From Streptomyces sp. TRM68416 (GTDB taxonomy: Bacteria; Actinomycetota; Actinomycetes; Streptomycetales; Streptomycetaceae): DNA of 64,000 bases. The notes beneath the pieces are model-generated. The model was not told where the DNA came from. It saw nothing but the letters and a program-made list of their open reading frames with translations, and searched no databases. The stretch covers positions 1 through 64,000 of the forward strand of contig NZ_JACVWU010000039.1 in the NCBI RefSeq assembly GCF_014596915.1, in the 5' to 3' direction. This document shows positions 33,764 to 41,921 of the stretch, piece after piece. The translations under genes were made by a program, and so were the position numbers. How positions within the stretch are numbered: position 1 is the stretch's first letter; the number at the start of each line of letters is the position of its first letter.

Positions 33764-34041
33764 GCATACTCCTCGTGTCGAGCGTCACGGACAGTACAAC
33801 TGTGGCAGCAGAGTGCCGCCGGGAGGGGATGGCCGGGCGGTCGTGGAGTGCACGGTGTGGCCCAAGTCCGTTCACTGGTGCCGCACAACTGGGGCAGAGG
33901 CGTGTTTCTTTGCCGGAAAATCGTTCGACCATTCCGGTGGGGGTCATACTCTCTGCCTCAGCCCTGACCGCGCGGGCGGTCCTGGGAGGGGGAGCATCTC
34001 AGTACATTCCCGGACACAAGAGGGCGGAAGGGCAGCCGCGC

Positions 34042-34905
34042 ATGCAGGGCACGGTCGACGGATTCAGCTACGGCCTCGTCACACCGCTGGTGGCCTACCT
34101 CATGGCCTGCCTCGGTGGTGCCCTGGGCCTGCGCTGCACCGCCAGAGCGAGGGGCGTCGTCGGCCCCTGGCGCCCCGGCTGGCTCGCCCTCGGATCGGCG
34201 GCCATCGGCTCGGGCATCTGGACCATGCACTTCGTCGCGATGATGGGGTTCACGGTCGAGGAGACCGCCATCCGCTACGACAAGCCGATGACCTTCGCGA
34301 GCCTTGCCATCGCCATCGTCATGGTGGGCGTCGGGATCTTCGTCGTCGGCTACAGGGGCGCCAGAGGGGCGGCGCTGTTCACCGGCGGCACCATCACCGG
34401 CCTCGGCATCGCCTCCATGCACTACCTGGGCATGGCAGGCATGCGGCTCGACGGCAGGCTGGAGTACAACACCGTCACCGTCACCGCCTCCGTCGCCATA
34501 GCCATGGTGGCGGCCACCGCCGCCCTGTGGGCCGCCGGGCAGGTCAGGGGCTTCCTGTGGACCGTGGGCGCGAGCCTCGTCATGGGGCTCGCCGTCAGCG
34601 GCATGCACTACACCGGCATGGCGGCTCTCAGCGTCCACCTGCACGGCACGGGCGTCCCCGCCGAGGGCGACTCGCCCGCGGCCCTGCTCGCACCGATGAT
34701 GGTCGGCCCGCTCGCCTTCCTGCTGCTCGCCAGCATCGTCGTGATGTTCGACCCGCTGATGGTCGCGGGCCGCCCCGAGCGGCTCCCCGTGGACGACAAG
34801 CCGGGCGTCCCCGCCCACACCGCCGCGACCCACTCCGCCCGCCGCCCCCAGCTGCGCACCCGCAGCCCCGAGCACCACGGCTCCCGCACCCCGCAGAACC
34901 GGTGA
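34042..34905 (+). CDS. MHYT-domain integral membrane sensor
   Basis: 287 residues, from the ATG at 34042; the frame runs upstream to 33727, but there the sequence is non-coding. Seven hydrophobic helices with three repeats of the MHYT motif: TMHFVAM, SMHYLGM and GMHYTGM. The His and Met side chains are thought to hold a copper ion and sense CO, NO or O2. No GGDEF or kinase domain is attached; the C-terminus is a hydrophilic tail. The TCATACTCT stretch at 33946-33954 may hold the -10 box. Confidence 0.88.
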   Translation: MQGTVDGFSYGLVTPLVAYLMACLGGALGLRCTARARGVVGPWRPGWLALGSAAIGSGIWTMHFVAMMGFTVEETAIRYDKPMTFASLAIAIVMVGVGIFVVGYRGARGAALFTGGTITGLGIASMHYLGMAGMRLDGRLEYNTVTVTASVAIAMVAATAALWAAGQVRGFLWTVGASLVMGLAVSGMHYTGMAALSVHLHGTGVPAEGDSPAALLAPMMVGPLAFLLLASIVVMFDPLMVAGRPERLPVDDKPGVPAHTAATHSARRPQLRTRSPEHHGSRTPQNR

Positions 34906-34924
34906 TCCGGCCGCGTCGGCCGCA

Positions 34925-34947
34925 TTGTCAGTGGGGGGCCGTACGGT
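34925..34947 (+). promoter_or_regulatory. PafBC-type damage promoter of uvrB
   Basis: TTGTCAGTG (34925-34933), GGGGGCCG, TACGGT (34942-34947), then the ATG at 34954. An exact match to TTGTCRGTG-N8-TAnnnT; the transcript starts at or just before the start codon. Confidence 0.85.
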
Positions 34948-34953
34948 GGATCC

Positions 34954-37098
34954 ATGCGGCCCGTTTCCAGCATCGAACGCACGGTGGCGCCCTTCGAGGT
35001 CGTCAGCCCCTACCAGCCCAGCGGCGACCAGCCGCAGGCCATCGCCGAGCTCGCCCGGCGCATCGAAGGCGGTGAGAAGGACGTCGTCCTGCTCGGCGCG
35101 ACCGGCACCGGCAAGTCCGCCACCACCGCGTGGATGATCGAGCGGCTCCAGCGCCCCACGCTCGTGATGGCGCCGAACAAGACGCTGGCCGCCCAGCTGG
35201 CGAACGAGTTCCGGGAACTCCTCCCGAACAACGCCGTCGAGTACTTCGTCTCGTACTACGACTACTACCAGCCCGAGGCGTACGTCCCCCAGTCGGACAC
35301 CTACATCGAGAAGGACTCCTCCATCAACGAGGAGGTCGAGCGCCTGCGCCATTCCGCGACCAACTCGCTGCTCACCCGCCGTGACGTCGTCGTGGTCGCC
35401 TCCGTCTCCTGCATCTACGGCCTCGGCACACCGCAGGAGTACGTGGACCGCATGGTGCCCCTCAAGGTCGGCGAGGAGATCGACCGGGACCAGTTGCTGC
35501 GGCGCTTCGTGGACATCCAGTACACGCGCAACGACATGGCCTTCACCCGCGGCACCTTCCGCGTCCGCGGCGACACCATCGAGATCTTCCCGGTCTACGA
35601 GGAGCTGGCCGTCCGCATCGAGATGTTCGGCGACGAGATCGAGGCGCTGTCCACGCTGCACCCGGTCACCGGCGAGATCATCAGCGACGACCAGCAGCTG
35701 TACGTCTTCCCGGCCTCCCACTACGTCGCGGGACCCGAGCGCATGGAGCGGGCCGTCAACGACATCGAGAAGGAACTGGGCGAGCGCCTGGCCGAGCTGG
35801 AGCAGCAGGGCAAGCTCCTGGAGGCCCAGCGCCTGCGCATGCGGACCACGTACGACATCGAGATGCTCCGGCAGATCGGCACCTGCTCCGGCGTCGAGAA
35901 CTACTCGATGCACTTCGACGGCCGCCTGCCCGGCTCCCCGCCCAACACCCTGCTCGACTACTTCCCGGACGACTTCCTGCTCGTCATCGACGAGTCGCAC
36001 GTCACCGTGCCGCAGATCGGCGCCATGTACGAGGGCGACGCCTCCCGCAAGCGCACGCTCGTCGACCACGGCTTCCGGCTGCCCTCCGCCCTCGACAACC
36101 GCCCCCTGAAGTGGGAGGAGTTCCAGGAGCGCATCGGCCAGACGGTGTACCTGTCGGCCACTCCGGGCCAGTACGAGCTCTCGCGCTCCGACGGCGCCGT
36201 CGAGCAGATCATCCGCCCCACCGGCCTGGTCGACCCCGAGGTCGTCGTCAAGCCCACCGAGGGCCAGATCGACGACCTGGTGCACGAGATCCGCAAGCGC
36301 ACCGAGAAGGACGAGCGCGTCCTCGTCACCACGCTCACCAAGAAGATGGCCGAGGACCTCACCGACTACTTCCTGGAACTCGGCATCCAGGTGCGCTACC
36401 TGCACAGCGACGTCGACACCCTGCGCCGCGTCGAACTGCTGCGCGAACTACGCGCGGGCGAGTACGACGTCCTGGTCGGCATCAATCTCCTGCGCGAGGG
36501 ACTCGACCTGCCCGAGGTCTCCCTGGTGGCCATCCTCGACGCGGACAAGGAGGGCTTCCTGCGCTCCGGGACCTCCCTGATCCAGACCATCGGCCGCGCC
36601 GCCCGCAACGTCTCCGGCCAGGTCCACATGTACGCCGACAAGATCACCCCGGCGATGGAGAAGGCCATCGAGGAGACCAACCGCCGCCGGGAGAAGCAGG
36701 TCGCGTACAACAAGGCGAACGGCATCGACCCCCAGCCGCTGCGCAAGAAGATCAACGACATCGTCGCCCAGATCGCCCGCGAGGACGTCGACACCGAACA
36801 GTTGCTCGGCTCCGGCTATCGCACGGCGAAGGACGGTAAGGGCGCCAAGGCCCCCGTGCCCGCCCTCGGCGGCAAGGCGGCCAAGGCCGCGGGCGCGACC
36901 AAGGCCAAGGGCAAGTCCGGCGGGACCGTGCCGACGGACCGGCCCGCGGCCGAACTCGCCGAGCAGATCGAGGAGATGACCGCGCGCATGCGCGCCGCCG
37001 CCGCTGACCTCCAGTTCGAGATCGCGGCCCGGCTGCGCGACGAGGTCTCCGAGATGAAGAAGGAACTGCGCCAGATGAAGGAGGCGGGACTGGCCTGA
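34954..37098 (+). CDS. uvrB: Excinuclease ABC subunit B
   Basis: 714 residues. UvrB helicase of nucleotide excision repair, loaded by UvrA and guiding UvrC. Walker A GATGTGKS at 48-55, the beta-hairpin SYYDYYQPEAYVP at about 98-110, DEXX-type box VIDESH, the SATPG motif and the C-terminal UVR domain (about 668-703: EQIEEMTARMRAAAADLQFE). A Lys/Ala/Gly-rich linker (about 627-655) separates the helicase core from the UVR domain. The ATG follows the damage promoter directly. Confidence 0.98.
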   Translation: MRPVSSIERTVAPFEVVSPYQPSGDQPQAIAELARRIEGGEKDVVLLGATGTGKSATTAWMIERLQRPTLVMAPNKTLAAQLANEFRELLPNNAVEYFVSYYDYYQPEAYVPQSDTYIEKDSSINEEVERLRHSATNSLLTRRDVVVVASVSCIYGLGTPQEYVDRMVPLKVGEEIDRDQLLRRFVDIQYTRNDMAFTRGTFRVRGDTIEIFPVYEELAVRIEMFGDEIEALSTLHPVTGEIISDDQQLYVFPASHYVAGPERMERAVNDIEKELGERLAELEQQGKLLEAQRLRMRTTYDIEMLRQIGTCSGVENYSMHFDGRLPGSPPNTLLDYFPDDFLLVIDESHVTVPQIGAMYEGDASRKRTLVDHGFRLPSALDNRPLKWEEFQERIGQTVYLSATPGQYELSRSDGAVEQIIRPTGLVDPEVVVKPTEGQIDDLVHEIRKRTEKDERVLVTTLTKKMAEDLTDYFLELGIQVRYLHSDVDTLRRVELLRELRAGEYDVLVGINLLREGLDLPEVSLVAILDADKEGFLRSGTSLIQTIGRAARNVSGQVHMYADKITPAMEKAIEETNRRREKQVAYNKANGIDPQPLRKKINDIVAQIAREDVDTEQLLGSGYRTAKDGKGAKAPVPALGGKAAKAAGATKAKGKSGGTVPTDRPAAELAEQIEEMTARMRAAAADLQFEIAARLRDEVSEMKKELRQMKEAGLA

Positions 37099-37111
37099 CA
37101 GGGCCAGTGGC

Positions 37112-37137
37112 GCCGGTCCCCGCTCCCGGGGGCCGGT
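37112..37137 (+). terminator. Hairpin after uvrB
   Basis: CCGGTCCCC (37113-37121) pairs with GGGGGCCGG (37128-37136), one G-T pair, loop GCTCCC. No U-run follows, as is usual in Streptomyces. It separates uvrB from the TerD genes. Confidence 0.5.
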
Positions 37138-37296
37138 GTCCGGCACGGCCGTGGTGACCTCGGCGTTCTACATACTGTGTTGCAAGACCGACACAAAGTG
37201 CGGACCGGGGTACGTCACTGTCGGTGCCCCTGCGTAGGGTTCTCGTCATCCGCGGACACCGCGGCAACAGGGGAAGTTCGAGAGGGGAATCAGCGC

Positions 37297-37875
37297 GTGA
37301 CCGTCAACATGACCAAGGGTCAGGCCATCAGTCTGCAGAAGAACGACGGCGGCAGCCTGACCGCGGTGCGCATGGGTCTCGGCTGGCAGGCGGCCCCCCG
37401 GCGCGGCCTGTTCGGCTCGCGCACGCGGGAGGTCGACCTCGACGCCTCCGCCGTGCTGTTCGCCGACAAGCAGCCGGTCGACGTCGTCTTCTTCCGCCAC
37501 CTGGTGAGCGACGACGGCTCGGTCCGTCACACCGGTGACAACCTGGTCGGCGGTGTCGGCCAGGGCGGCGACGACGAGGCGATCCTCGTCGACCTGGCCC
37601 GCATCCCGGTCCACATCGACCAGATCGTCTTCACCGTGAACTCCTTCACGGGCCAGACCTTCCAGGAAGTGCAGAACGCCTTCTGCCGCCTGGTCGACGA
37701 GACCAACGGCCAGGAGCTGGCCCGCTACACGCTCGCGGGCGGCGGCGCCTACACCGCCCAGATCATGGCCAAGGTCCACCGCAACGGCCCGGGCTGGACG
37801 ATGACCGCCATCGGCACCCCGGCCAACGGCCGGACCTTCCAGGACCTGATGCCGGCGATCCTGCCGCACCTGTAA
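37297..37875 (+). CDS. terD: TerD family stress/tellurite protein
   Basis: 192 residues from a GTG at 37297 behind GAGAGGGG. The TerD fold is clear: VNMTKGQAISLQKNDGG at the start, VDLDASAVLFADK (Ca-binding Asp cluster), GDNLVGGVGQGGDDEAILVDL and the C-terminal PGWTMTAIGTPANGRTFQDLMP. TerD-type proteins bind calcium and belong to the Ter stress-response network with TerC. It forms a likely unit with the next TerD-domain gene (71 bp gap). Confidence 0.93.
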   Translation: MTVNMTKGQAISLQKNDGGSLTAVRMGLGWQAAPRRGLFGSRTREVDLDASAVLFADKQPVDVVFFRHLVSDDGSVRHTGDNLVGGVGQGGDDEAILVDLARIPVHIDQIVFTVNSFTGQTFQEVQNAFCRLVDETNGQELARYTLAGGGAYTAQIMAKVHRNGPGWTMTAIGTPANGRTFQDLMPAILPHL

Positions 37876-37945
37876 GGCCCGCGGGCGAGCAGCGCACGAC
37901 ACGACAAACGAACACGGCGACACAGGTACTCAGGGGGAGAAGGCG

Positions 37946-39970
37946 ATGACGGCCGAGCTGGTGCGGGGACAGAACCACCCGCTCTCCCAGTCCCGTCTCG
38001 AGATCCGGGTCTCGGCCGGCACGCCGGTCGTGGCGGGCGCCACGCTCAGCGACGAGGACGGCAAGGTCCACGGCACGGAGTGGGTGGCCCACCCGGGCGC
38101 ACCCACCCTGCCGGGACTGGAGGTCTCCCGGCAGGCGGCCGCCGACCATCGCCTCGCGGTGGACCTGGATGCCGTGCCGGCGGCCGTGCACCGGGTCAGC
38201 GTGCTGCTCGCCCTGCCCACCGGAGCGGGCGGCCCGGTCCGCTTCGGCGCGGTCGCCGCCCCCTTCGTCGCGGTCACCGGCCTCGACGGCACCGAGGTGG
38301 CGAGCTACACCATCACCGGCCTCGACGCCGAGTCCGCCGTCGTGGCCGTGGAGCTCTACCGCCGACAGGGCGCCTGGAAGGTGCGCGCCATCGGCCAGGG
38401 CTACGCGGGCGGGCTCGCCGAGCTCCTCGCCGACCAGAACCTGCCCGAGGCGGGGCTGCTCGCCAACGGCATCAACGAAGCGGTGGCCCAGGGCCTGGCC
38501 CGCTCGGTCGCCGCGCCGCCACGCACGGCGGACACCGACCGCTCACGCCAACCGGCCGCACCCGGCCCGGACCAGACCGGCCCGACGCCCCAGGGCACCC
38601 CGGGCCAGATCTCCCCCTACGGCACGCAGGGCGCCGTACCGCCGACCGCCGGTTCGCCCTACGGCGGCCAGGGCACCCCCGCCGCCGGAACCCCGCAGGC
38701 CGGACATCCGGGAACGCCGTCCGACCCGCCCGCCGCCCCCGCAGGCGGCCCGATCGACTACAGCCACCCCCGGCGGCGCAACACCACGCCGCCACCGCCC
38801 GCCCCGCCCGCGTCCCCGGCCCGGCCGGGGCAGCCCGGGCAGCCCGTCGCGGGGGACGCCACCGGCTGGTCCATGGACGAGCGGCTGTACAACCAGGTCT
38901 GGGGCATGTTCGAGGACCTGGCCCGGACGACGGCCGCCTACCGCAGCGCCGTCGACTTCGCCGACTCGCGCAGGGACAAGGAGCTCGACCAGGTCCTGTC
39001 CGACCCGCGCAGCCGGATCGGCGGCCAGGGCGACGCCGCGCGCGAGGCGGCCCAGACCAAGCACGCCCAGCTCGTCGACCAGGCCAGGGCGACGCTCGAC
39101 CGGGACCTCGCCCAGCTCACCGCCGAGTCCGAGGTCGTCGAGCCCGCGCTGCCGTACGCGTACGCGCGCTGGGACAGTCCCGTCTGGCAGGCGTACCGCG
39201 TGCCCATGGAGACGCCCATGGCGCTGCGCCTGGGCGACCTGCACCTGCCCGAGAGCGATCCGCTGCGCATCCCCATGCTGGTCCGGCTGCCGCTGGAGCG
39301 TGGCCTGTGGATCGACAGCGGACCGTCCGCGTCCCTCGACGGCGACTTCGCCGACTCCTACGACCTGCGCCGCCTCGCGCTGGAGACAGCCGTGTCGCAC
39401 GCGGCCCGGCTGCTCGCCGTCCACCCGGCCGGCGACTTCACGGTCCACGTCATCGACCCGGCCGGGGCCGGGGCGCAGGCGCTCGCTCCGCTGGCGCAGT
39501 CCGGCGTGCTCGCGGCTCCGCCTGCGGCGGGGGCGGCCGGGGTGACGGACGTTCTCGGCCGACTCACGCAGCGCGTCGACCTGGTGCAGATGGCCGTGCG
39601 CGGTGGCGCCTCGGAGTCCCTGCCGCCAGGCTTCGACACCTCCGAGCAACTGGTGATCGTCAATGACTTCCCGCACGGCTTCGACGACCGGGCGGTGAAC
39701 CAGCTGCGCTACCTCGCCGACGAGGGCCCGGCCGTCGGCGTCCACCTGATGATGGTCGCCGACCGGGAGGATGCCTCCGCCTACGGCCCGTTGCTGGACC
39801 CGTTGTGGCGTTCGCTGCTGCGACTCACCCCGGTGCCCTCGGACCATCTCGCCGACCCCTGGGTGGGGCACGCCTGGACGTACGAGCCCCCGCTCGTGCC
39901 GCCCGGCAGTCAAGTGCTCCAGCAGGTGCTCGCGCAGGTCGCCGCGGCCCGCCGCGCCTGGAACCGCTGA
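37946..39970 (+). CDS. TerD-domain fusion with FtsK-like C-terminal domain lacking Walker A
   Basis: 674 residues. Residues 1-180 are a TerD-type domain (LVRGQNHPLSQSRLEIRVSAG, WKVRAIGQGYAGGLAEL). Residues 180-310 are a proline/glycine-rich linker with DNA-level compositional repeats. Residues 310-674 resemble FtsK/SpoIIIE-type proteins of Ter operons (VRLPLERGLWIDSG, AARLLAVHPAGDFTVHVIDPAG, LRYLADEGPAVGVHLMMVADRED), but the GxxGxGKS loop expected between the first and second is absent (SGPSASLDGDF). A pseudo-ATPase or scaffold is inferred. Follows terD on the same strand. Confidence 0.78.
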   Translation: MTAELVRGQNHPLSQSRLEIRVSAGTPVVAGATLSDEDGKVHGTEWVAHPGAPTLPGLEVSRQAAADHRLAVDLDAVPAAVHRVSVLLALPTGAGGPVRFGAVAAPFVAVTGLDGTEVASYTITGLDAESAVVAVELYRRQGAWKVRAIGQGYAGGLAELLADQNLPEAGLLANGINEAVAQGLARSVAAPPRTADTDRSRQPAAPGPDQTGPTPQGTPGQISPYGTQGAVPPTAGSPYGGQGTPAAGTPQAGHPGTPSDPPAAPAGGPIDYSHPRRRNTTPPPPAPPASPARPGQPGQPVAGDATGWSMDERLYNQVWGMFEDLARTTAAYRSAVDFADSRRDKELDQVLSDPRSRIGGQGDAAREAAQTKHAQLVDQARATLDRDLAQLTAESEVVEPALPYAYARWDSPVWQAYRVPMETPMALRLGDLHLPESDPLRIPMLVRLPLERGLWIDSGPSASLDGDFADSYDLRRLALETAVSHAARLLAVHPAGDFTVHVIDPAGAGAQALAPLAQSGVLAAPPAAGAAGVTDVLGRLTQRVDLVQMAVRGGASESLPPGFDTSEQLVIVNDFPHGFDDRAVNQLRYLADEGPAVGVHLMMVADREDASAYGPLLDPLWRSLLRLTPVPSDHLADPWVGHAWTYEPPLVPPGSQVLQQVLAQVAAARRAWNR

Positions 39971-40041
39971 CCGTCAAGACCTTTACCAAGCATATGTAAA
40001 GTCCTCTGACCTTGGCTTTTGCCTTTTCTTTTGCTTCCCTC

Positions 40042-40070
40042 TTTACCAATCCTTGGTGATTGGGTACTCT
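40042..40070 (+). promoter_or_regulatory. terC promoter with a dyad in the spacer
   Basis: TTTACC (40042-40047) and TACTCT (40065-40070) are 17 bp apart, a good sigma-70-type promoter, in an AT-rich island unlike its surroundings. The dyad CCAATC-CTTGGT-GATTGG (40046-40063) fills the spacer, where a repressor or MerR-like activator would act. Transcription would start near 40077, immediately before the riboswitch. Confidence 0.6.
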
Positions 40071-40078
40071 CTTCCGTG

Positions 40079-40218
40079 CGGAGGGGAGTACTCCCTGTCT
40101 ACTGCGGCGTACCCGTCAATACGGATCCGGTCGGATCCCGGGGCGTCGGCCCGTGCGCGGGTGGAAGAGACCTCCGGCAGCGACGACGCTGACATTTGCC
40201 GTTACGTACTGCCGGAGG
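40079..40218 (+). ncRNA. yybP-ykoY-type (Mn2+) riboswitch with Shine-Dalgarno-sequestering platform
   Basis: Three conserved blocks of the class appear in order and spacing: GGGGAGTA (40083-40090), CGTCAATACGG (about 40111-40121) and GAAGAGACC (40164-40172). The P1 stem pairs GGAGG (40080-40084) with CCTCC (40171-40175). The same 3' strand, CCTCCGGCAG (40171-40180), is also perfectly complementary to CTGCCGGAGG (40209-40218), which contains the terC Shine-Dalgarno GGAGG. Forming P1 thus frees the ribosome-binding site: a translational on-switch. yybP-ykoY RNAs bind Mn2+ and commonly control TerC/Mn exporters. Confidence 0.82.
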
Positions 40219-40222
40219 CGCA

Positions 40223-41224
40223 GTGGATGTTTCCGTGACCCTGTGGGTCCTGACGGTCGTGGGCCTTGCCGCCCTGATCGCGGTCGACTTCTTCATCGGC
40301 CGCAAGCCGCACGACGTGTCCATCAAGGAAGCCGGGACCTGGACGGTCGTCTGGATCGTCTTGGCGGCCCTCTTCGGGCTCGGCCTGCTGTTCTTCGGCG
40401 GCGGACAGCCCGCCGGCGAGTTCTTCGCCGGCTACATCACCGAGAAGTCGCTGAGCGTCGACAACCTCTTCGTCTTCGTCCTGATCATGGCGAAGTTCGC
40501 GGTGCCCTCGCAGTACCAGCAGCGAGTGCTCCTCATCGGCGTGCTGATCGCCCTGGTGCTGCGCGCGATCTTCATCGCCGCCGGAGCCGCGATCATCGCG
40601 AGCTTCTCGTGGGTCTTCTACATCTTCGGGGCCTTCCTGATCTGGACCGCCTGGAAGCTCATCCAGGAGGCCCGGGCCGAGGAGGCGGACGAGGAGTTCG
40701 AGGAGAACAGGCTCCTCAAGGCGGCCGAGCGCCGCTTCGGTGTCGCCGACCGCTACCACGGCACCAAGCTGTGGATCCAGCAGAACGGCAAGCGGGTCAT
40801 GACCCCGATGCTCGTCGTGATGCTCGCGATCGGCTCCACCGACGTCCTGTTCGCGCTCGACTCCATCCCCGCAATCTTCGGCCTGACCCAGGACCCGTAC
40901 ATCGTCTTCACCGCCAACGCCTTCGCGCTGATGGGGCTGCGGCAGCTGTACTTCCTCATCGGCGGCCTGCTGAAGAAGCTCATCCACCTCAGCTACGGCC
41001 TGTCGATCATCCTCGGCTTCATCGGCGTCAAGCTGGTGCTGCACGCGCTGCACGAGTCGGGGGTGCATGTCCCGGAGATCAGCATCCCGGTCTCCCTCGG
41101 CGTGATCTGCTCGGTCCTGATCATCACCACGGTCACCAGTCTGTGGGCCGCCAAGAAGCAGGCGGCGGCCGAGACGGCGCAGAGCGAGAGCGAAGGCGCT
41201 CCGAAGGACGACATCAAGGCCTGA
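40223..41224 (+). CDS. terC: TerC family integral membrane protein (probable Mn2+ export/co-translational metalation)
   Basis: 333 residues from a GTG at 40223, with GGAGG at 40214-40218. About seven to nine hydrophobic helices with TerC landmarks: VDFFIGRKPHDVS, SLSVDNLFVFVLIM (conserved Asp), GSTDVLFALDSIPAIFGLTQDPYI (second acidic motif) and NAFALMGLRQLYFLIGG. TerC members export Mn2+ or aid metal loading of secreted enzymes. The riboswitch before it supports a Mn2+ role. A strong terminator follows. Confidence 0.94.
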   Translation: MDVSVTLWVLTVVGLAALIAVDFFIGRKPHDVSIKEAGTWTVVWIVLAALFGLGLLFFGGGQPAGEFFAGYITEKSLSVDNLFVFVLIMAKFAVPSQYQQRVLLIGVLIALVLRAIFIAAGAAIIASFSWVFYIFGAFLIWTAWKLIQEARAEEADEEFEENRLLKAAERRFGVADRYHGTKLWIQQNGKRVMTPMLVVMLAIGSTDVLFALDSIPAIFGLTQDPYIVFTANAFALMGLRQLYFLIGGLLKKLIHLSYGLSIILGFIGVKLVLHALHESGVHVPEISIPVSLGVICSVLIITTVTSLWAAKKQAAAETAQSESEGAPKDDIKA

Positions 41225-41249
41225 CGGCTCCGGGCGTAGGAACAACCAT

Positions 41250-41294
41250 CACCGGGAGCGGTGCTCGGCGAATTGCCGAGCACCGCTCCCGGTG
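41250..41294 (+). terminator. Perfect 20-bp hairpin after terC
   Basis: CACCGGGAGCGGTGCTCGGC (41250-41269) pairs with 41275-41294 without mismatch; the loop is GAATT (41270-41274). No U-run follows. It ends about 60 bp before the next ATG and should isolate terC. Confidence 0.85.
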
Positions 41295-41353
41295 CTTGCT
41301 TGGTCCTGTACGCGTTCCCCGGCCCGGGGGCGCCCCGGCCGTCGGAGGCAGAC

Positions 41354-41656
41354 ATGAAGTTCGTACAGATCATCGACTTCACAACCGAGCGGCTCGACGA
41401 AATGGAGCAACTGCTCGAAGACGCGAGTCGGCGCACGGCGGGGCAGGAGGGCGGGCCCCAGCACCGCATCCTGCTGAAGGACCGGGACACGCCGGGACGC
41501 TACCTCGCCGTGATCGAGTTCGCGTCGTACGAGGAAGCCATGCGCAACAACGAGAACCCGGAGACGACCAAGCTGTCGGAGCAGCTGATGGCCCTGTGCA
41601 CCCAGGAGCCACGCTTCACCAACTGCGACCTGCTGGACGCACGCGACCTCAAGTAG
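41354..41656 (+). CDS. ABM-like (dimeric alpha/beta barrel) small protein
   Basis: 100 residues from an ATG with a GGAGG box. The layout fits a ferredoxin-like dimeric alpha/beta barrel of the antibiotic biosynthesis monooxygenase/stress-response barrel group: KFVQIIDF strand, TERLDEMEQLLEDASRR helix, LAVIEFASYEEAMRNNENPE. There is no clear catalytic motif. A single-gene unit after the terC terminator. Confidence 0.75.
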   Translation: MKFVQIIDFTTERLDEMEQLLEDASRRTAGQEGGPQHRILLKDRDTPGRYLAVIEFASYEEAMRNNENPETTKLSEQLMALCTQEPRFTNCDLLDARDLK

Positions 41657-41672
41657 CCCGCACCGCACCGCC

Positions 41673-41921
41673 CTGATCAGCCCGGGCCTGCTGGGTCTGG
41701 CCCTGACGATCGCGCCGCGCTGCGGTCCGCCCGCCGCGACCGCGTGCAGACCAGCCTCAACCTCGCGCCCGCCCCGGCCTCGGCCCACCCACCTGGTGCT
41801 GCTCGCCCTGACCGTCGTGGTGAGCTCCCTGACGGTGGTTCCGGGCCGGGCCACGCTCCTCCAGGGAGGCGTGCACCTGGTGCTGCTCGCCGCGTACCTG
41901 GAACTCGCGATCAATCCTTGA
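41673..41921 (+). pseudogene. Remnant of a ChaA-type Ca2+/H+ antiporter
   Basis: No intact ORF, but two frames give antiporter-like sequence. From 41717 the frame reads ALRSARRDRVQTSLNLA. After about 20 bases the next frame (41790-41921) reads HLVLLALTVVVSSLTVVPGR, then ATLLQGGVHLVLLAAYLELA and INP before a TGA. These match from memory the last two helices of ChaA/CaCA-type exchangers, with the linking 25-30 residues deleted. The tail overlaps the end of the convergent MFS gene by 11 bp. Confidence 0.6.
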
